From NCBI GenBank assembly GCA_020024615.1, contig JAHHTP010000005.1, forward strand, positions 8,080-72,079: a stretch of DNA of 64,000 nucleotides. Reading direction: 5' to 3'. Position 1 is the stretch's first letter. The number at the start of each line of letters is the position of its first letter. The position numbers and the translations under genes are program-made. This document shows positions 1 through 8,104 of the stretch, one piece after another. The stretch comes from Oscillospiraceae bacterium. GTDB lineage: Bacteria; Bacillota; Clostridia; Oscillospirales; Ruminococcaceae. Under the pieces are notes generated by a model, which was not told the origin of the DNA, did no database searches, and saw only the letters and a list, made by a program, of their open reading frames with translations.

Positions 1-96
1 TGCCTCCCGTCTGGTTCGGTTGACCTCTCCGGTTAAAAATCCATCTAAAAATACTACATAATCAATCGCCGGATTAAATGTCACTGTATAAATCAT
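1..96 (-). CDS. PfkB-family sugar kinase, N-terminus only (1-phosphofructokinase or tagatose-6-phosphate kinase like)
   Basis: Partial gene running off the left edge; only the first 32 codons are present. The start MIYTVTFNPAIDYVV is typical of the 1-phosphofructokinase/LacC branch of the PfkB kinases, where the NPAID-type strand forms part of the sugar-phosphate pocket. A GGGGGAG ribosome-binding site sits a few bases before the ATG at 96. The gene would phosphorylate a sugar phosphate in the cytoplasm. It shares the family of the kinase at 7065-7997 but keeps the usual N-terminal signature. The exact substrate cannot be read from this fragment. Confidence 0.75.
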   Translation of the reverse strand, partial: MIYTVTFNPAIDYVVFLDGFLTGEVNRTRREA

Positions 97-111
97 CTTT
101 CTCCCCCTATA

Positions 112-144
112 TGCAAAATGAGCCATTGTATCGACAATGACTCA
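112..144 (-). terminator. Rho-independent terminator after the DUF2344 gene
   Basis: Stem TGAG-C-CATTGT / ACAATG-A-CTCA (119-129 with 134-144, one mismatch), loop ATCG. On the minus strand it is followed by a short run of T (from 118-115). It closes the M50/radical SAM/DUF2344 unit and separates it from the kinase at the left edge. Confidence 0.65.
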
Positions 145-156
145 CTTTTTTCAAAA

Positions 157-819
157 TTATACGAACAGCTCGTCGCCTACATAAATGCCGGTTCTGACCA
201 CATGTGGTGCAAAATCCAGGGCTTCTTTGCCCTCTGATACGGCAAACGCGCTGATTAACTGCATCGGATTCATTGTTCCGGCCTGTCCAAACGCATATTT
301 ACCGGAATAGTGAATGCTCTTTTCATCACTGGTAATCTCGGAAAGCTGCATCAGCGGTTTTAGGTCCACATCCGACCAAACGCCTTTTTTGCTTTTTTTC
401 TGCACGATAATCTGTTCCTGCCGCAAAAATGCAGCAAGCTTTTCTGCTTCCTGTTGCGCATTGCTGCAATGTAGAGTAACATCGTACGAAACGCAAGTGA
501 TTGCACCCGGTTTATGCGTCGGAGCAGCCACCTTATAAACATGAATACCATCTGGCAGAACTGCGTTCATGCGTGAAATAACCTCGTCAAATGGCAGTTC
601 TTCCTCTAACTTCAATTCCATGACCTCATATTTGCTCTCAAATCCCAAAGACAGCGGAACGGTCAGAGAGATATACATTCTCTTATTAAAGCCCTCTGTG
701 TACCAAATCGGAAGATGACAGCGTTTGAACGCACGCGAAAAGCAGCGATCCATATCAAGATGTGAAATATATTTTGCTCTGCCTGTTTTCTCATAAACTA
801 CATGAATCGGATACGACAA
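157..819 (-). CDS. DUF2344 / TIGR03936-type radical SAM-linked protein
   Basis: 220 residues. The N-terminus (VVYEKTGRAKYISHLDMDR, then a TEGFNKRMYISLTVPLSLG block) is characteristic of the DUF2344 family, which is found either fused to or beside a B12-binding-type radical SAM protein. That is the context here: it overlaps the end of the radical SAM gene by 29 bases, so the two are translationally coupled and probably act together. The family occurs widely in Clostridia and Actinobacteria, often near ribonuclease G and rplU; its biochemical role is not established, though RNA modification is often suspected. A terminator follows directly. No signal peptide or membrane segment is seen, so it is cytoplasmic. 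Confidence 0.85.
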   Translation of the reverse strand: MSYPIHVVYEKTGRAKYISHLDMDRCFSRAFKRCHLPIWYTEGFNKRMYISLTVPLSLGFESKYEVMELKLEEELPFDEVISRMNAVLPDGIHVYKVAAPTHKPGAITCVSYDVTLHCSNAQQEAEKLAAFLRQEQIIVQKKSKKGVWSDVDLKPLMQLSEITSDEKSIHYSGKYAFGQAGTMNPMQLISAFAVSEGKEALDFAPHVVRTGIYVGDELFV

Positions 820-2668
820 CGCATTTCCCTCCTCCCATTAATTTGGTAACGCCGCAGCCTGAACACTGCTGACGACAGTTCGGTGTAGTAACTGCTGCAT
901 GAGCTTTATCATGCTCGCGTTTTAAGAATTCTGAACTAATGCCATAATCCAGATGACTCCACGGCAGAATTTCATCCAAATCACGCACACGGTTTGCATA
1001 GAATTTCGGATCAATGCCGCATTCTTCCATTGCTTCCAGCCAACGGTCATAGTGGAAACATTCATCCCAGCTATCAAAATAGCATCCTTTTTGATATGCT
1101 TTTAACATAACCTGTCCCAAACGACGATCACCGCGTGCAAATACTCCTTCCAACACCGAAATATAACTGGTATGATATTTGATATTGATGCGCTTGCTGG
1201 TATTGGTGTGTACTAAATGATGCTGTTTTTCCTCGATCATCTCCAGTGTGTCCTGTGCTTCCCACTGGAATGGAGTATGCGGCTTCGGAACAAAACTGGA
1301 TACCGAAACAGTGACATTGACCGGCTTTTTCGGACGATTCGGCATCTGATAATAAGCATCCACTATTTTCTGTGCCAAGTGGACAATGCCTTCAATATCC
1401 TCCATGGTTTCGGTCGGCAGACCCAGCATGAAGTATAATTTCACCGAAGAATATCCGCCTGCAAATGCCAGCAAACAGCTCTTGAAGATATCCGCTTCAG
1501 TAATATTTTTGTTGATAACATCACGCATACGCTGCGTGCCTGCTTCTGGCGCAAAGGTTAAACCACTCTTGCGCACAGCAGAAATCTTCTCCAGCAATTC
1601 CTCCGAAAAATTGTCGATACGCATACTCGGCATCGAGAAGCTGACCTTCTCATCCTTAGAATAATCCAGCAGATCATTTAAGAGACGCTCAATCTGTGAA
1701 TAGTCACTGGTCGAAAGACTGGATAAGGACAGTTCCTCATAGCCGGTTGTATCACATAACGATTTGCCCTGACGACATAATGTGTCGCTGTTTTTCTCAC
1801 GCAACGGACGATAGATATATCCCGCCTGACAGAAGCGACATCCGCGGATACAACCACGCATGATTTCTAAAACGGCACGGTCATGCACCGTTCCAGTATA
1901 TGGCACGACAAAGTTATCCGGATATAATACCTTATCAAAATCAGAAATAATGCGCTTGTGCACAACAGCTGGAATCCACTCTTGTGGGGTAATTGCCGCA
2001 ATTGTGCCGTCCTCATGATAGGTTACATCATATAAACTTGGAACATATACACCCTCAATTTGTGCAGCACGGCGTAAAAATTCCTTTTTACCGACACCAG
2101 ACAGCTTGCATTCTTTAAATACATCCATCAGCTCGCCCATAACTTCTTCGCCTTCGCCAAGCATAAATAAATCAATAAAATCTGCAATCGGCTCCGGGTT
2201 ACAAGCGCATGGACCGCCTGCAACGATCAGCGGTGTCAATTCATCACGATCTTTGGAAAGCAGCGGAATACCTGCCAAATTCAACATATTCAATACATTG
2301 GTATAGGACATCTCATACTGTAAGGTAAATCCAACAACATCAAAATCTGCAACTGGGTCTAAACTCTCCAGCGCATACAGTGGAATCTCGTTATCACGCA
2401 TCACCTTTTCAAAATCAATCCACGGTGCAAATACTCGCTCACACCAGGTGTCCTCACGCTTATTTAACAGTGTATAAAGAATCTTCATGCCGATATGTGA
2501 CATGCCGATCTCGTAGGTGTCCGGGAAGCAGAACGCAAAACGAATATCTACCTTCGACGCATCCTTGATCACACTGTTCAATTCGCCACCGATATACTGC
2601 GCCGGTTTCTGCACAGTCAGCAACAACCGATCCAGTTTTTCACGCAACTCTTGACCCGTTATTTTCAT
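791..2668 (-). CDS. B12-binding-type radical SAM protein (TIGR03960 family)
   Basis: 625 residues. The N-terminal 220 or so residues look like the cobalamin-binding-type Rossmann domain of this family (FAFCFPDTYEIGMSHIGMKI). The radical SAM core follows, with the [4Fe-4S] cysteines in GCIRGCRFCQAG (CxxxCxxC) near residue 275. A cysteine-rich tail (NCRQQCSGCGVTKLMGGGKC) could hold a second cluster, although family members are often truncated there. It would reductively cleave S-adenosylmethionine to start radical chemistry on an unidentified substrate. It lies between the M50 protease and the DUF2344 partner, which it overlaps by 29 bases. In many Clostridia ribonuclease G comes next; here it does not. 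The product assignment is firm, the reaction unknown. Confidence 0.85.
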   Translation of the reverse strand: MKITGQELREKLDRLLLTVQKPAQYIGGELNSVIKDASKVDIRFAFCFPDTYEIGMSHIGMKILYTLLNKREDTWCERVFAPWIDFEKVMRDNEIPLYALESLDPVADFDVVGFTLQYEMSYTNVLNMLNLAGIPLLSKDRDELTPLIVAGGPCACNPEPIADFIDLFMLGEGEEVMGELMDVFKECKLSGVGKKEFLRRAAQIEGVYVPSLYDVTYHEDGTIAAITPQEWIPAVVHKRIISDFDKVLYPDNFVVPYTGTVHDRAVLEIMRGCIRGCRFCQAGYIYRPLREKNSDTLCRQGKSLCDTTGYEELSLSSLSTSDYSQIERLLNDLLDYSKDEKVSFSMPSMRIDNFSEELLEKISAVRKSGLTFAPEAGTQRMRDVINKNITEADIFKSCLLAFAGGYSSVKLYFMLGLPTETMEDIEGIVHLAQKIVDAYYQMPNRPKKPVNVTVSVSSFVPKPHTPFQWEAQDTLEMIEEKQHHLVHTNTSKRINIKYHTSYISVLEGVFARGDRRLGQVMLKAYQKGCYFDSWDECFHYDRWLEAMEECGIDPKFYANRVRDLDEILPWSHLDYGISSEFLKREHDKAHAAVTTPNCRQQCSGCGVTKLMGGGKCVVVSDSCSL

Positions 2669-2698
2669 AGGTTTTATTTCCTTCCTCGTATTTTTATG

Positions 2699-3283
2699 CT
2701 ATTTTTGATTTCCTGGCAAAATACAGCTTACCGCTATCAGTGCAGTCATATACCCGAACCCGGTTTCCCCGATCTTCAGCGCCATAAATGCAAGCCAAGC
2801 AAATATCAGAAAAGCAATCCCCTGCCCAATCCATTCATAGAAAAACAACCATTGCGCTTGAAGCAGCTTCTGCCCCAAAAGCAGCCAGATTCTTCCGCCA
2901 TCCAATTCACTCGCCGGAATCAGATGGAATGCTGCAAGGGAAAGGTTTACCCACGTCCACAATTGCATCCCAAACATACCAAATATGCATGCACAAATCA
3001 AATTCATCAAAATCCCGCCGCCATGCAGTAAAATCGCTTTTGCAATCGGCAACGACTGCAAATCTTCTTTCAACCGTAAATTCAATCCGGTAACGGTAAA
3101 ATTTAAAGCAGAAAATTGCAGTTTCAGAAGCAGACAAACAAGCAGATGCCCACATTCATGCAGTCCACAGCAGACAAGACATGGTAAAATCCCATCTCCA
3201 CAGATCAGAAATAGAATTAACAGCATCATGGCAAATCCAAAATGAATATTTATTTTTCTTTCGTGAAATGAAAAAGAAAGCAT
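2699..3283 (-). CDS. Site-2 protease family M50 metalloprotease, SpoIVFB-like
   Basis: 194 residues, mostly hydrophobic. The zinc-binding motif HECGH (HExxH) lies near residue 45 and the second metal ligand motif SELDGGR near residue 125, inside membrane segments as in intramembrane proteases. The length and the simple architecture without a PDZ domain match the SpoIVFB branch, which in spore formers cleaves pro-sigma-K in the mother cell membrane. Here the gene heads an operon with the radical SAM and DUF2344 genes, an arrangement common in Clostridia, so a sporulation role is possible but not shown by the sequence. The start at 3283 follows a GAGGAAAT-type site. A good sigma-A promoter lies 50-80 bases upstream. 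Confidence 0.8.
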   Translation of the reverse strand: MLSFSFHERKINIHFGFAMMLLILFLICGDGILPCLVCCGLHECGHLLVCLLLKLQFSALNFTVTGLNLRLKEDLQSLPIAKAILLHGGGILMNLICACIFGMFGMQLWTWVNLSLAAFHLIPASELDGGRIWLLLGQKLLQAQWLFFYEWIGQGIAFLIFAWLAFMALKIGETGFGYMTALIAVSCILPGNQK

Positions 3284-3333
3284 ATTTCCTCTCTTTCATC
3301 GCTTTCACGCCATCGCACAGAGGTTCTCTTTTC

Positions 3334-3362
3334 ATTATAGCATATCCGGCGGTTGGTGTAAA
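3334..3362 (-). promoter_or_regulatory. Sigma-A promoter for the M50 protease operon
   Basis: Reading the minus strand: -35 TTTACA (3362-3357), 17-base spacer, -10 TATAAT (3339-3334) preceded by TGC, an extended -10. The predicted start near 3327 leaves a leader of about 45 bases. Confidence 0.65.
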
Positions 3363-3421
3363 GCAAAACAATCAAAGGCGTCCCTTTAATTTATTCTGCT
3401 TACCCTAAAACTATGCCCAAA

Positions 3422-5440
3422 TCAGTCCCTGCGTTTGCTGATAATCGGACGAACCGCATTCACAATCGCCAACAATGCCACACCAACATCCGCAAACACC
3501 GCAAGCCACATATTCGCATATCCGAAAAATCCCAGAAGCATGATTAAACCTTTTACACCAAGTGCAAATACAATGTTTTGATATACAATCGTTTTGGTCT
3601 GTTTTGCCAGCTTGATACCAAGTGGAATGCGGGTCAGATCATCCTTCATAATGACTATATCAGCCGCCTCTAATGCCGCATCCGAACCAATGGAACCCAT
3701 TGCAATGCCAACATCCGCTCTTGCCAAAACCGGAGCATCATTTACACCGTCTCCGATAAATGCTACACTACCGGATGCTTGCTGCATAATCCCTTCCAAT
3801 GCCGAAACCTTATCCTGCGGCAGCAATTCCGCTTTATAATCAGCAAGTGATAATTCTGTTGCCACCTGCTGTGCAGCCTCCGTTTTATCACCTGTCAGCA
3901 TCGTGCAGCGAATATTCTGATGATGCAGCTGTGCAAATGCATTTTTCGCTTCTTTTCGAATCGCATCAATCAAATGGATACAGCCCAAATATTTGCCATC
4001 TTCCGCCAAATAAACCACCGTACCATTCTGTTCCGGTGTAAACTGCACCCTGTTTTCTAAAAGCAGGGCAGCATTTCCAGCCAATACGGTTTTATCCTCT
4101 ATAACCATCTGAATACCCTTACCAGCAATTTCTTGATAATCAGAACCAGCAGCCACCGCAATACCGTTCTGCCTTGCATACTTTACAATCGAGCGTCCTA
4201 TCGGATGGGTGGTGTGCATCTCAGCAGCTGCCGCAACGGATAATAAAGCTTTATCCTCTACACCATCTGCCGCCTTTACCTCTGCAACCGAAAAGACACC
4301 TTCAGTGATGGTACCAGTCTTGTCGCATACCAGATTGGATAATTTCGGCAGCTGTTCCAGTGCCGTACTGCCCTTAACTAAAATACCATGTCTGGATGCA
4401 TTACCAATGCCGCCGACATAGGAAAGCGGAACAGAAATGACCAGCGCACACGGGCAGGAAATGACGAGAAATGTCAGTGCTGTGTGAATCCACCGAACCC
4501 AATCCCCAGTAATCAAGGATGGTAAAATAGCAGTCAGCAGTGCAATACCGCAGATAATCGGCGTATATATTTTTGCAAACCGGGAGATAAAACGCTCCGG
4601 ATTTGCCTTCTTTTCTGTACTTTCTTCCATCAAGGCAAGTACCTTGTTGACAGTACTTTGGGCAAAGCTTTTCTCTACCTTTGCCTTTACCACGCCTGTA
4701 ATATTGATGCATCCAGAAATCAATGCATCACCTTCGTGACATTCCACTGGTAGGCTCTCACCGGTCAAAGCAGAGGTATTGACGGTGGTTGTTCCTTCGA
4801 TCACGCTGCAATCCAGTGGAATTTTCTCGCCTGGACGCAGGATTATCACATCTCCCACTGCTGCCTGCTGCGGATGAATCCTCTCCTCTTTGCCATCTTT
4901 AATCCGATTTGCATAGTCTGGTCGAACATCCATCAGATTCGATACCGATTTTTTGGAACGACGGATAGCAGCATTCTGGCAGAATTCACCGATATTATAC
5001 AAAATCATAACCGCAATGGCTTCAGGATACTCACCGATTGCAAATGCACCTATAGAAGCAACTGCCATTAAAAAGTTCTCATCAAAAATCTGTCCTTTTG
5101 CAATATGCTTTGCCGACTCGATTAAAACTTCGTGTCCGACAAACAGATAAACAATACCGTATAGTATAATTTCCAGTACAGCGAACTTTTCACTAAACGG
5201 AATTATTACAATAGCAATCAGGCAGACCAGGCCAATCAGCGGAATCAACCAGTCTTTGGTATGCCCTTCTTTTCCGTGATCGTGTCCACAACCACAACAA
5301 TCTGAGCCACAATGCGCATGATGCTCATGTTCACCATGGTATTCTACATGCTTATGATCATGATGATAACCGCAATGGCATACATCCTTACGATCGCCCT
5401 GGTGCGCACAGCAATTCTTATCTGATTTGTCTCTGCTCAT
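3422..5440 (-). CDS. cadA: Zn/Cd/Pb-exporting P1B-type ATPase with His/Cys-rich N-terminus
   Basis: 672 residues. P-type ATPase landmarks are present: the TGES actuator loop, the transmembrane CPC metal site (SCPCALVIS), the phosphorylation loop DKTGTITEG, the HP motif (THPIG) and the GDGVNDAP hinge. These place it in the P1B-2 group, which exports zinc, cadmium and lead. The usual N-terminal ferredoxin-like metal-binding domain with its CxxC motif is absent. Instead the first 60 residues hold 14 histidines and 8 cysteines, a soft metal-binding tail. It lies 11 bases behind the CadC-type repressor and is surely co-transcribed with it and induced by metal. Zinc or cadmium is the best substrate guess from the CPC motif and the regulator sites. 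Confidence 0.92.
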   Translation of the reverse strand: MSRDKSDKNCCAHQGDRKDVCHCGYHHDHKHVEYHGEHEHHAHCGSDCCGCGHDHGKEGHTKDWLIPLIGLVCLIAIVIIPFSEKFAVLEIILYGIVYLFVGHEVLIESAKHIAKGQIFDENFLMAVASIGAFAIGEYPEAIAVMILYNIGEFCQNAAIRRSKKSVSNLMDVRPDYANRIKDGKEERIHPQQAAVGDVIILRPGEKIPLDCSVIEGTTTVNTSALTGESLPVECHEGDALISGCINITGVVKAKVEKSFAQSTVNKVLALMEESTEKKANPERFISRFAKIYTPIICGIALLTAILPSLITGDWVRWIHTALTFLVISCPCALVISVPLSYVGGIGNASRHGILVKGSTALEQLPKLSNLVCDKTGTITEGVFSVAEVKAADGVEDKALLSVAAAAEMHTTHPIGRSIVKYARQNGIAVAAGSDYQEIAGKGIQMVIEDKTVLAGNAALLLENRVQFTPEQNGTVVYLAEDGKYLGCIHLIDAIRKEAKNAFAQLHHQNIRCTMLTGDKTEAAQQVATELSLADYKAELLPQDKVSALEGIMQQASGSVAFIGDGVNDAPVLARADVGIAMGSIGSDAALEAADIVIMKDDLTRIPLGIKLAKQTKTIVYQNIVFALGVKGLIMLLGFFGYANMWLAVFADVGVALLAIVNAVRPIISKRRD

Positions 5441-5451
5441 AAACTATCCTC

Positions 5452-5823
5452 CTATTCTTCCTCTGTAATGTGTTCATAACCCTGTGCTGCAATTCGCTCT
5501 ACATGGTCATCTGCCAAAGAATAATATACCACTTTTCCATCTCTTCTGGAACGAACCAAATCCGCCTGCTTCAATAGCCGAAGCTGATGCGAAACCGCTG
5601 TGGATGTCATTCCCAGCACCCCAGCCAAATCACATACACAAAGTTCGCCTGCACGCAAAGCGTAAATCATCCGAATACGAGTGGAATCTCCAAGCATTTT
5701 AAAAAATTCTGCCACATCATATAAAATACTATCATTCGGCATCTGCTCTCTGGCTTTCTGCACCTTTTCTTCATGTATGACCTTCACTTCGCAAAATTCT
5801 TCTTCGCAATTATGAAATCTCAT
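5452..5823 (-). CDS. cadC: ArsR/SmtB-family metal-sensing repressor, CadC-like
   Basis: 123 residues. Winged helix fold with the metal box ELCVCDLAG (C62, C64) and recognition helix TSTAVSHQLRLL. Both known metal sites appear intact: the alpha3N site (C62 and C64 plus N-terminal C6 and C11) that senses Cd/Pb in CadC, and the alpha5 site with exact SmtB spacing, D105-x-H107 and H118-x2-E121, that binds Zn. It should bind its own promoter and leave it when metal binds, derepressing itself and the ATPase 11 bases downstream. A palindrome of the right form sits at the predicted transcription start (5845-5864). Confidence 0.93.
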   Translation of the reverse strand: MRFHNCEEEFCEVKVIHEEKVQKAREQMPNDSILYDVAEFFKMLGDSTRIRMIYALRAGELCVCDLAGVLGMTSTAVSHQLRLLKQADLVRSRRDGKVVYYSLADDHVERIAAQGYEHITEEE

Positions 5824-5844
5824 AAAGTCCTCCTACATTTTATT

Positions 5845-5864
5845 AATTGAATAATTGTTCAATT
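5845..5864. promoter_or_regulatory. Operator palindrome for the CadC-like repressor
   Basis: Perfect inverted repeat AATTGAA-N6-TTCAATT. Its core TGAATA-AT-TGTTCA fits the 12-2-12 type operators (TGAA-N6-TTCA) bound by SmtB/CadC repressors. It lies just downstream of the -10 element over the predicted start, the expected place for repression. Confidence 0.75.
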
Positions 5865-5874
5865 GTTTGACTTT

Positions 5875-5903
5875 ATTATAGCATACTCTATCTGGTCTGT
5901 CAA
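5875..5903 (-). promoter_or_regulatory. Consensus sigma-A promoter of the cadC-cadA operon
   Basis: Minus strand: TTGACA (5903-5898), 17-base spacer, TATAAT (5880-5875) with TGC directly upstream (extended -10). A full consensus in all three elements implies a strong promoter that needs tight repression. Confidence 0.85.
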
Positions 5904-5941
5904 GAGAAACTTCTTTTTATTAGCATACATTTTTGCACATA

Positions 5942-5977
5942 ATAAAACCTCCTATGACTCATTTGAGCCACAGGAGG
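5942..5977 (-). terminator. Terminator after the methyltransferase gene
   Basis: Long stem CCTCCT..CTCA / TGAG..AGGAGG (5948-5961 with 5964-5977, two mismatches, two-base loop) followed on the minus strand by TTTTATT. It ends the methyltransferase transcript before the cadC promoter. Confidence 0.8.
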
Positions 5978-5993
5978 CATATTTTACTCTATT

Positions 5994-6974
5994 TTATAAT
6001 TTCACATCAATGGGTCCCGACTGGCTTTCTGCTTTTGCATTCTGTTCTGAAAAAGAATTTCGTTTCCAGAAAACACCATCCACATATCCCTGTATCTCCG
6101 GATGATCATCAGCCATATCCAGTCGCTGTTCCGCCCAGACACAATACTGCGGTTCGTATTCAATACCAATATAATGCCGTCCCAGTTTTTTAGCTACGAC
6201 ACTGGTAGTTCCAGAACCTAAGAACGGATCAAACACCACATCCCCCGCCGAAGAACTTGCCAACATAATCTTGGCAATCAGCTTTTCCGGTTTCTGGGTC
6301 GGATGAGCCGTATTCTCTGCCATTGACCAAAATGGTATCGTAATATCATCCCAGAAATTAGATGGGCAGGTATCCCGATAATTCCCGTTTTTGGTTTCGG
6401 TCCAATCCTTCGGTTTGCCGTTTACGCGATACGGTGCAAGCACCTTTTTTCTGATTTTAACGGCATCCAGATGGAAGGTATAGGTGTCGCTGTTGGTTGC
6501 AAACCAGATATCTTCCATACCGTTTTTCCAGTTGGCTTTTGCCCCACGCCCTTTTTCACGTTGCCAGGTAATCCGATTTCTAACCTTAAAAAATTCACCC
6601 AACACTCGTCCAATAATTAAACTGCTTTCCCAGTCGCAGCATACATAAATCGATCCGTTTTCTTTCAGCAAAGGCTTGACCGCTTTCAGCCATTTACGGG
6701 TGTATTCCTCATAATCGGTCTCTTTTTTCTTGGAAAAGACCCTGCCATTAAATGACTTTGTCAGATTGTACGGAGGATCCGCGATCAGCAAATCAACACT
6801 TTCCGGCGGCAGCAACGCACATACTTTAAGCATATCCCCACGAATTGTTTTATCCATGCAAGATTCCAGATCTTTCTGCTTTTTGGTAACCGTAATGCAG
6901 CGTTTCAAATATGCCGCTCCCTGTTCCAGTGAAGTGTCTATTGTTTTGTTCCGCTCTGCTTTTACCGTTGCCAT
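5994..6974 (-). CDS. DNA N6-adenine methyltransferase, beta class, orphan
   Basis: 326 residues from the ATG at 6974, chosen because AGGAGG lies seven bases upstream; an in-frame ATG 30 bases earlier has no such site. The catalytic motif IV, DPPY (D66-Y69), comes before the S-adenosylmethionine-binding motif I block (DPFLGSGTT near residue 255), the order that defines beta-class N6-adenine or N4-cytosine enzymes; DPPY favours adenine. The region between them would be the target-recognition domain. No restriction endonuclease or specificity subunit is encoded next to it: the neighbours are a sugar kinase and a metal-resistance operon. It may be a solitary regulatory or protective methylase. 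The recognition site cannot be read from the sequence. Confidence 0.85.
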   Translation of the reverse strand: MATVKAERNKTIDTSLEQGAAYLKRCITVTKKQKDLESCMDKTIRGDMLKVCALLPPESVDLLIADPPYNLTKSFNGRVFSKKKETDYEEYTRKWLKAVKPLLKENGSIYVCCDWESSLIIGRVLGEFFKVRNRITWQREKGRGAKANWKNGMEDIWFATNSDTYTFHLDAVKIRKKVLAPYRVNGKPKDWTETKNGNYRDTCPSNFWDDITIPFWSMAENTAHPTQKPEKLIAKIMLASSSAGDVVFDPFLGSGTTSVVAKKLGRHYIGIEYEPQYCVWAEQRLDMADDHPEIQGYVDGVFWKRNSFSEQNAKAESQSGPIDVKL

Positions 6975-7064
6975 AAGTTCCTCCTGCATGCTCTGGTATC
7001 CCACCAGTTTTGTATATCTTGTTTTCTATTGGAGGCGTGCTTTTCTGCTAGCAATCGAATACTG

Positions 7065-7997
7065 TTACATCTGTTCCAACACAATTTTGATCGGACATTC
7101 TTCTGCCTGCTGCCGGGAAAAATCTTTTTCCCCACCTGCAATGCACCATGCAGCACACTTGCCGGCCAGCGTTAAAGCTTCCGCCATTGGTTTTCCTTCC
7201 ACTATGCCGCATAGCAATCCCGCCAAGAAATGATCGGAGCCTTCCGGATGAATCACTTTATTCTGCGGCATCACAATCCGGTAATTCTGCTCTTTACTGG
7301 AATACAGAAAACCCCTTGCCCCTAAATTTACCACAATATGCTCCAGATCATCTGTCATTGACTGAATGCAGCGCAAGATTGTCGTTTCATTACGAAAATT
7401 GATTTTGGTAATCGCTTTGAGCTGGGATAAATCCATCATCGTCAAAAAAGGACGCAGTGTCCGAAGCTCTGGAACCGATAATCCCGGTGTATTCAGCACA
7501 ATTTTAGCATTTTTTCGGCAAGCATTGTCAATAAACTGAAGCAGTTCGCTTCCATCCATTCCCTGCGGTTGTTCACCAGAAAATACCACAAACTTATCCT
7601 CACCCTGTGCAAGACAGCTGGATATTTTCTGTTGTAATTCACGCAGCTGAGGAATGCTGATAGCAACACCGTTGCGTGCTGTTTTAATCACCGTATTTTT
7701 CGGCAGAATCATTGTAATATCCTGCTTGGTTTCTCCTTTACGGGAGATAAAATTATGATGAATTCCATAATGATTCAACAGCCGTTCAAATTGCAATTGA
7801 TTGTCCTCTCCATATACACCGAGTGAAAGATGCTCCACATGAAGTCCAGATAACACTCTTGCAATATTCAAGGCACCGCCTGATGGTTCTATTTTTTCCA
7901 TTTTTACATGGTTTGTCTGCTCAGAAGATAGCGTATCCATCCATAAAATAACATTCATAGCTGGATTTAGCGAAACTGTCATAATTTTTTCTGTCAT
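7065..7997 (-). CDS. Divergent PfkB-family kinase with altered catalytic motifs
   Basis: 310 residues. Overall layout is that of 1-phosphofructokinase/LacC kinases: NPAMNVILW start, a glycine motif near residue 40 and a C-terminal catalytic motif. Both signatures are changed. The usual GGKG-N-V motif reads SGGALNIARVL, losing the lysine. The anion hole GAGDS reads EGSDHF, keeping the aspartate in the catalytic position but not the GAG. The substrate or activity may therefore differ from a normal sugar-phosphate kinase. A GAAAGGG site precedes the ATG. The methyltransferase starts 90 bases downstream on the same strand. A canonical relative begins at the left edge of the window, so this could be a diverged paralogue. 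Confidence 0.7.
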   Translation of the reverse strand: MTEKIMTVSLNPAMNVILWMDTLSSEQTNHVKMEKIEPSGGALNIARVLSGLHVEHLSLGVYGEDNQLQFERLLNHYGIHHNFISRKGETKQDITMILPKNTVIKTARNGVAISIPQLRELQQKISSCLAQGEDKFVVFSGEQPQGMDGSELLQFIDNACRKNAKIVLNTPGLSVPELRTLRPFLTMMDLSQLKAITKINFRNETTILRCIQSMTDDLEHIVVNLGARGFLYSSKEQNYRIVMPQNKVIHPEGSDHFLAGLLCGIVEGKPMAEALTLAGKCAAWCIAGGEKDFSRQQAEECPIKIVLEQM

Positions 7998-8104
7998 AGA
8001 TTTTACCCTTTCTGTCTTATTATCACTATTACCATTTTACTGTTTTAGTATATCATAACCAACAGGAAAGGTTCTATTAAATTATATATCCAATCTGTGA
8101 ATAT

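Noticed and set aside
6730..7233. A 167-codon plus-strand open frame spanning the methyltransferase and kinase starts
   Set aside because: It crosses two genes on the other strand and shows no domain or ribosome-binding site.
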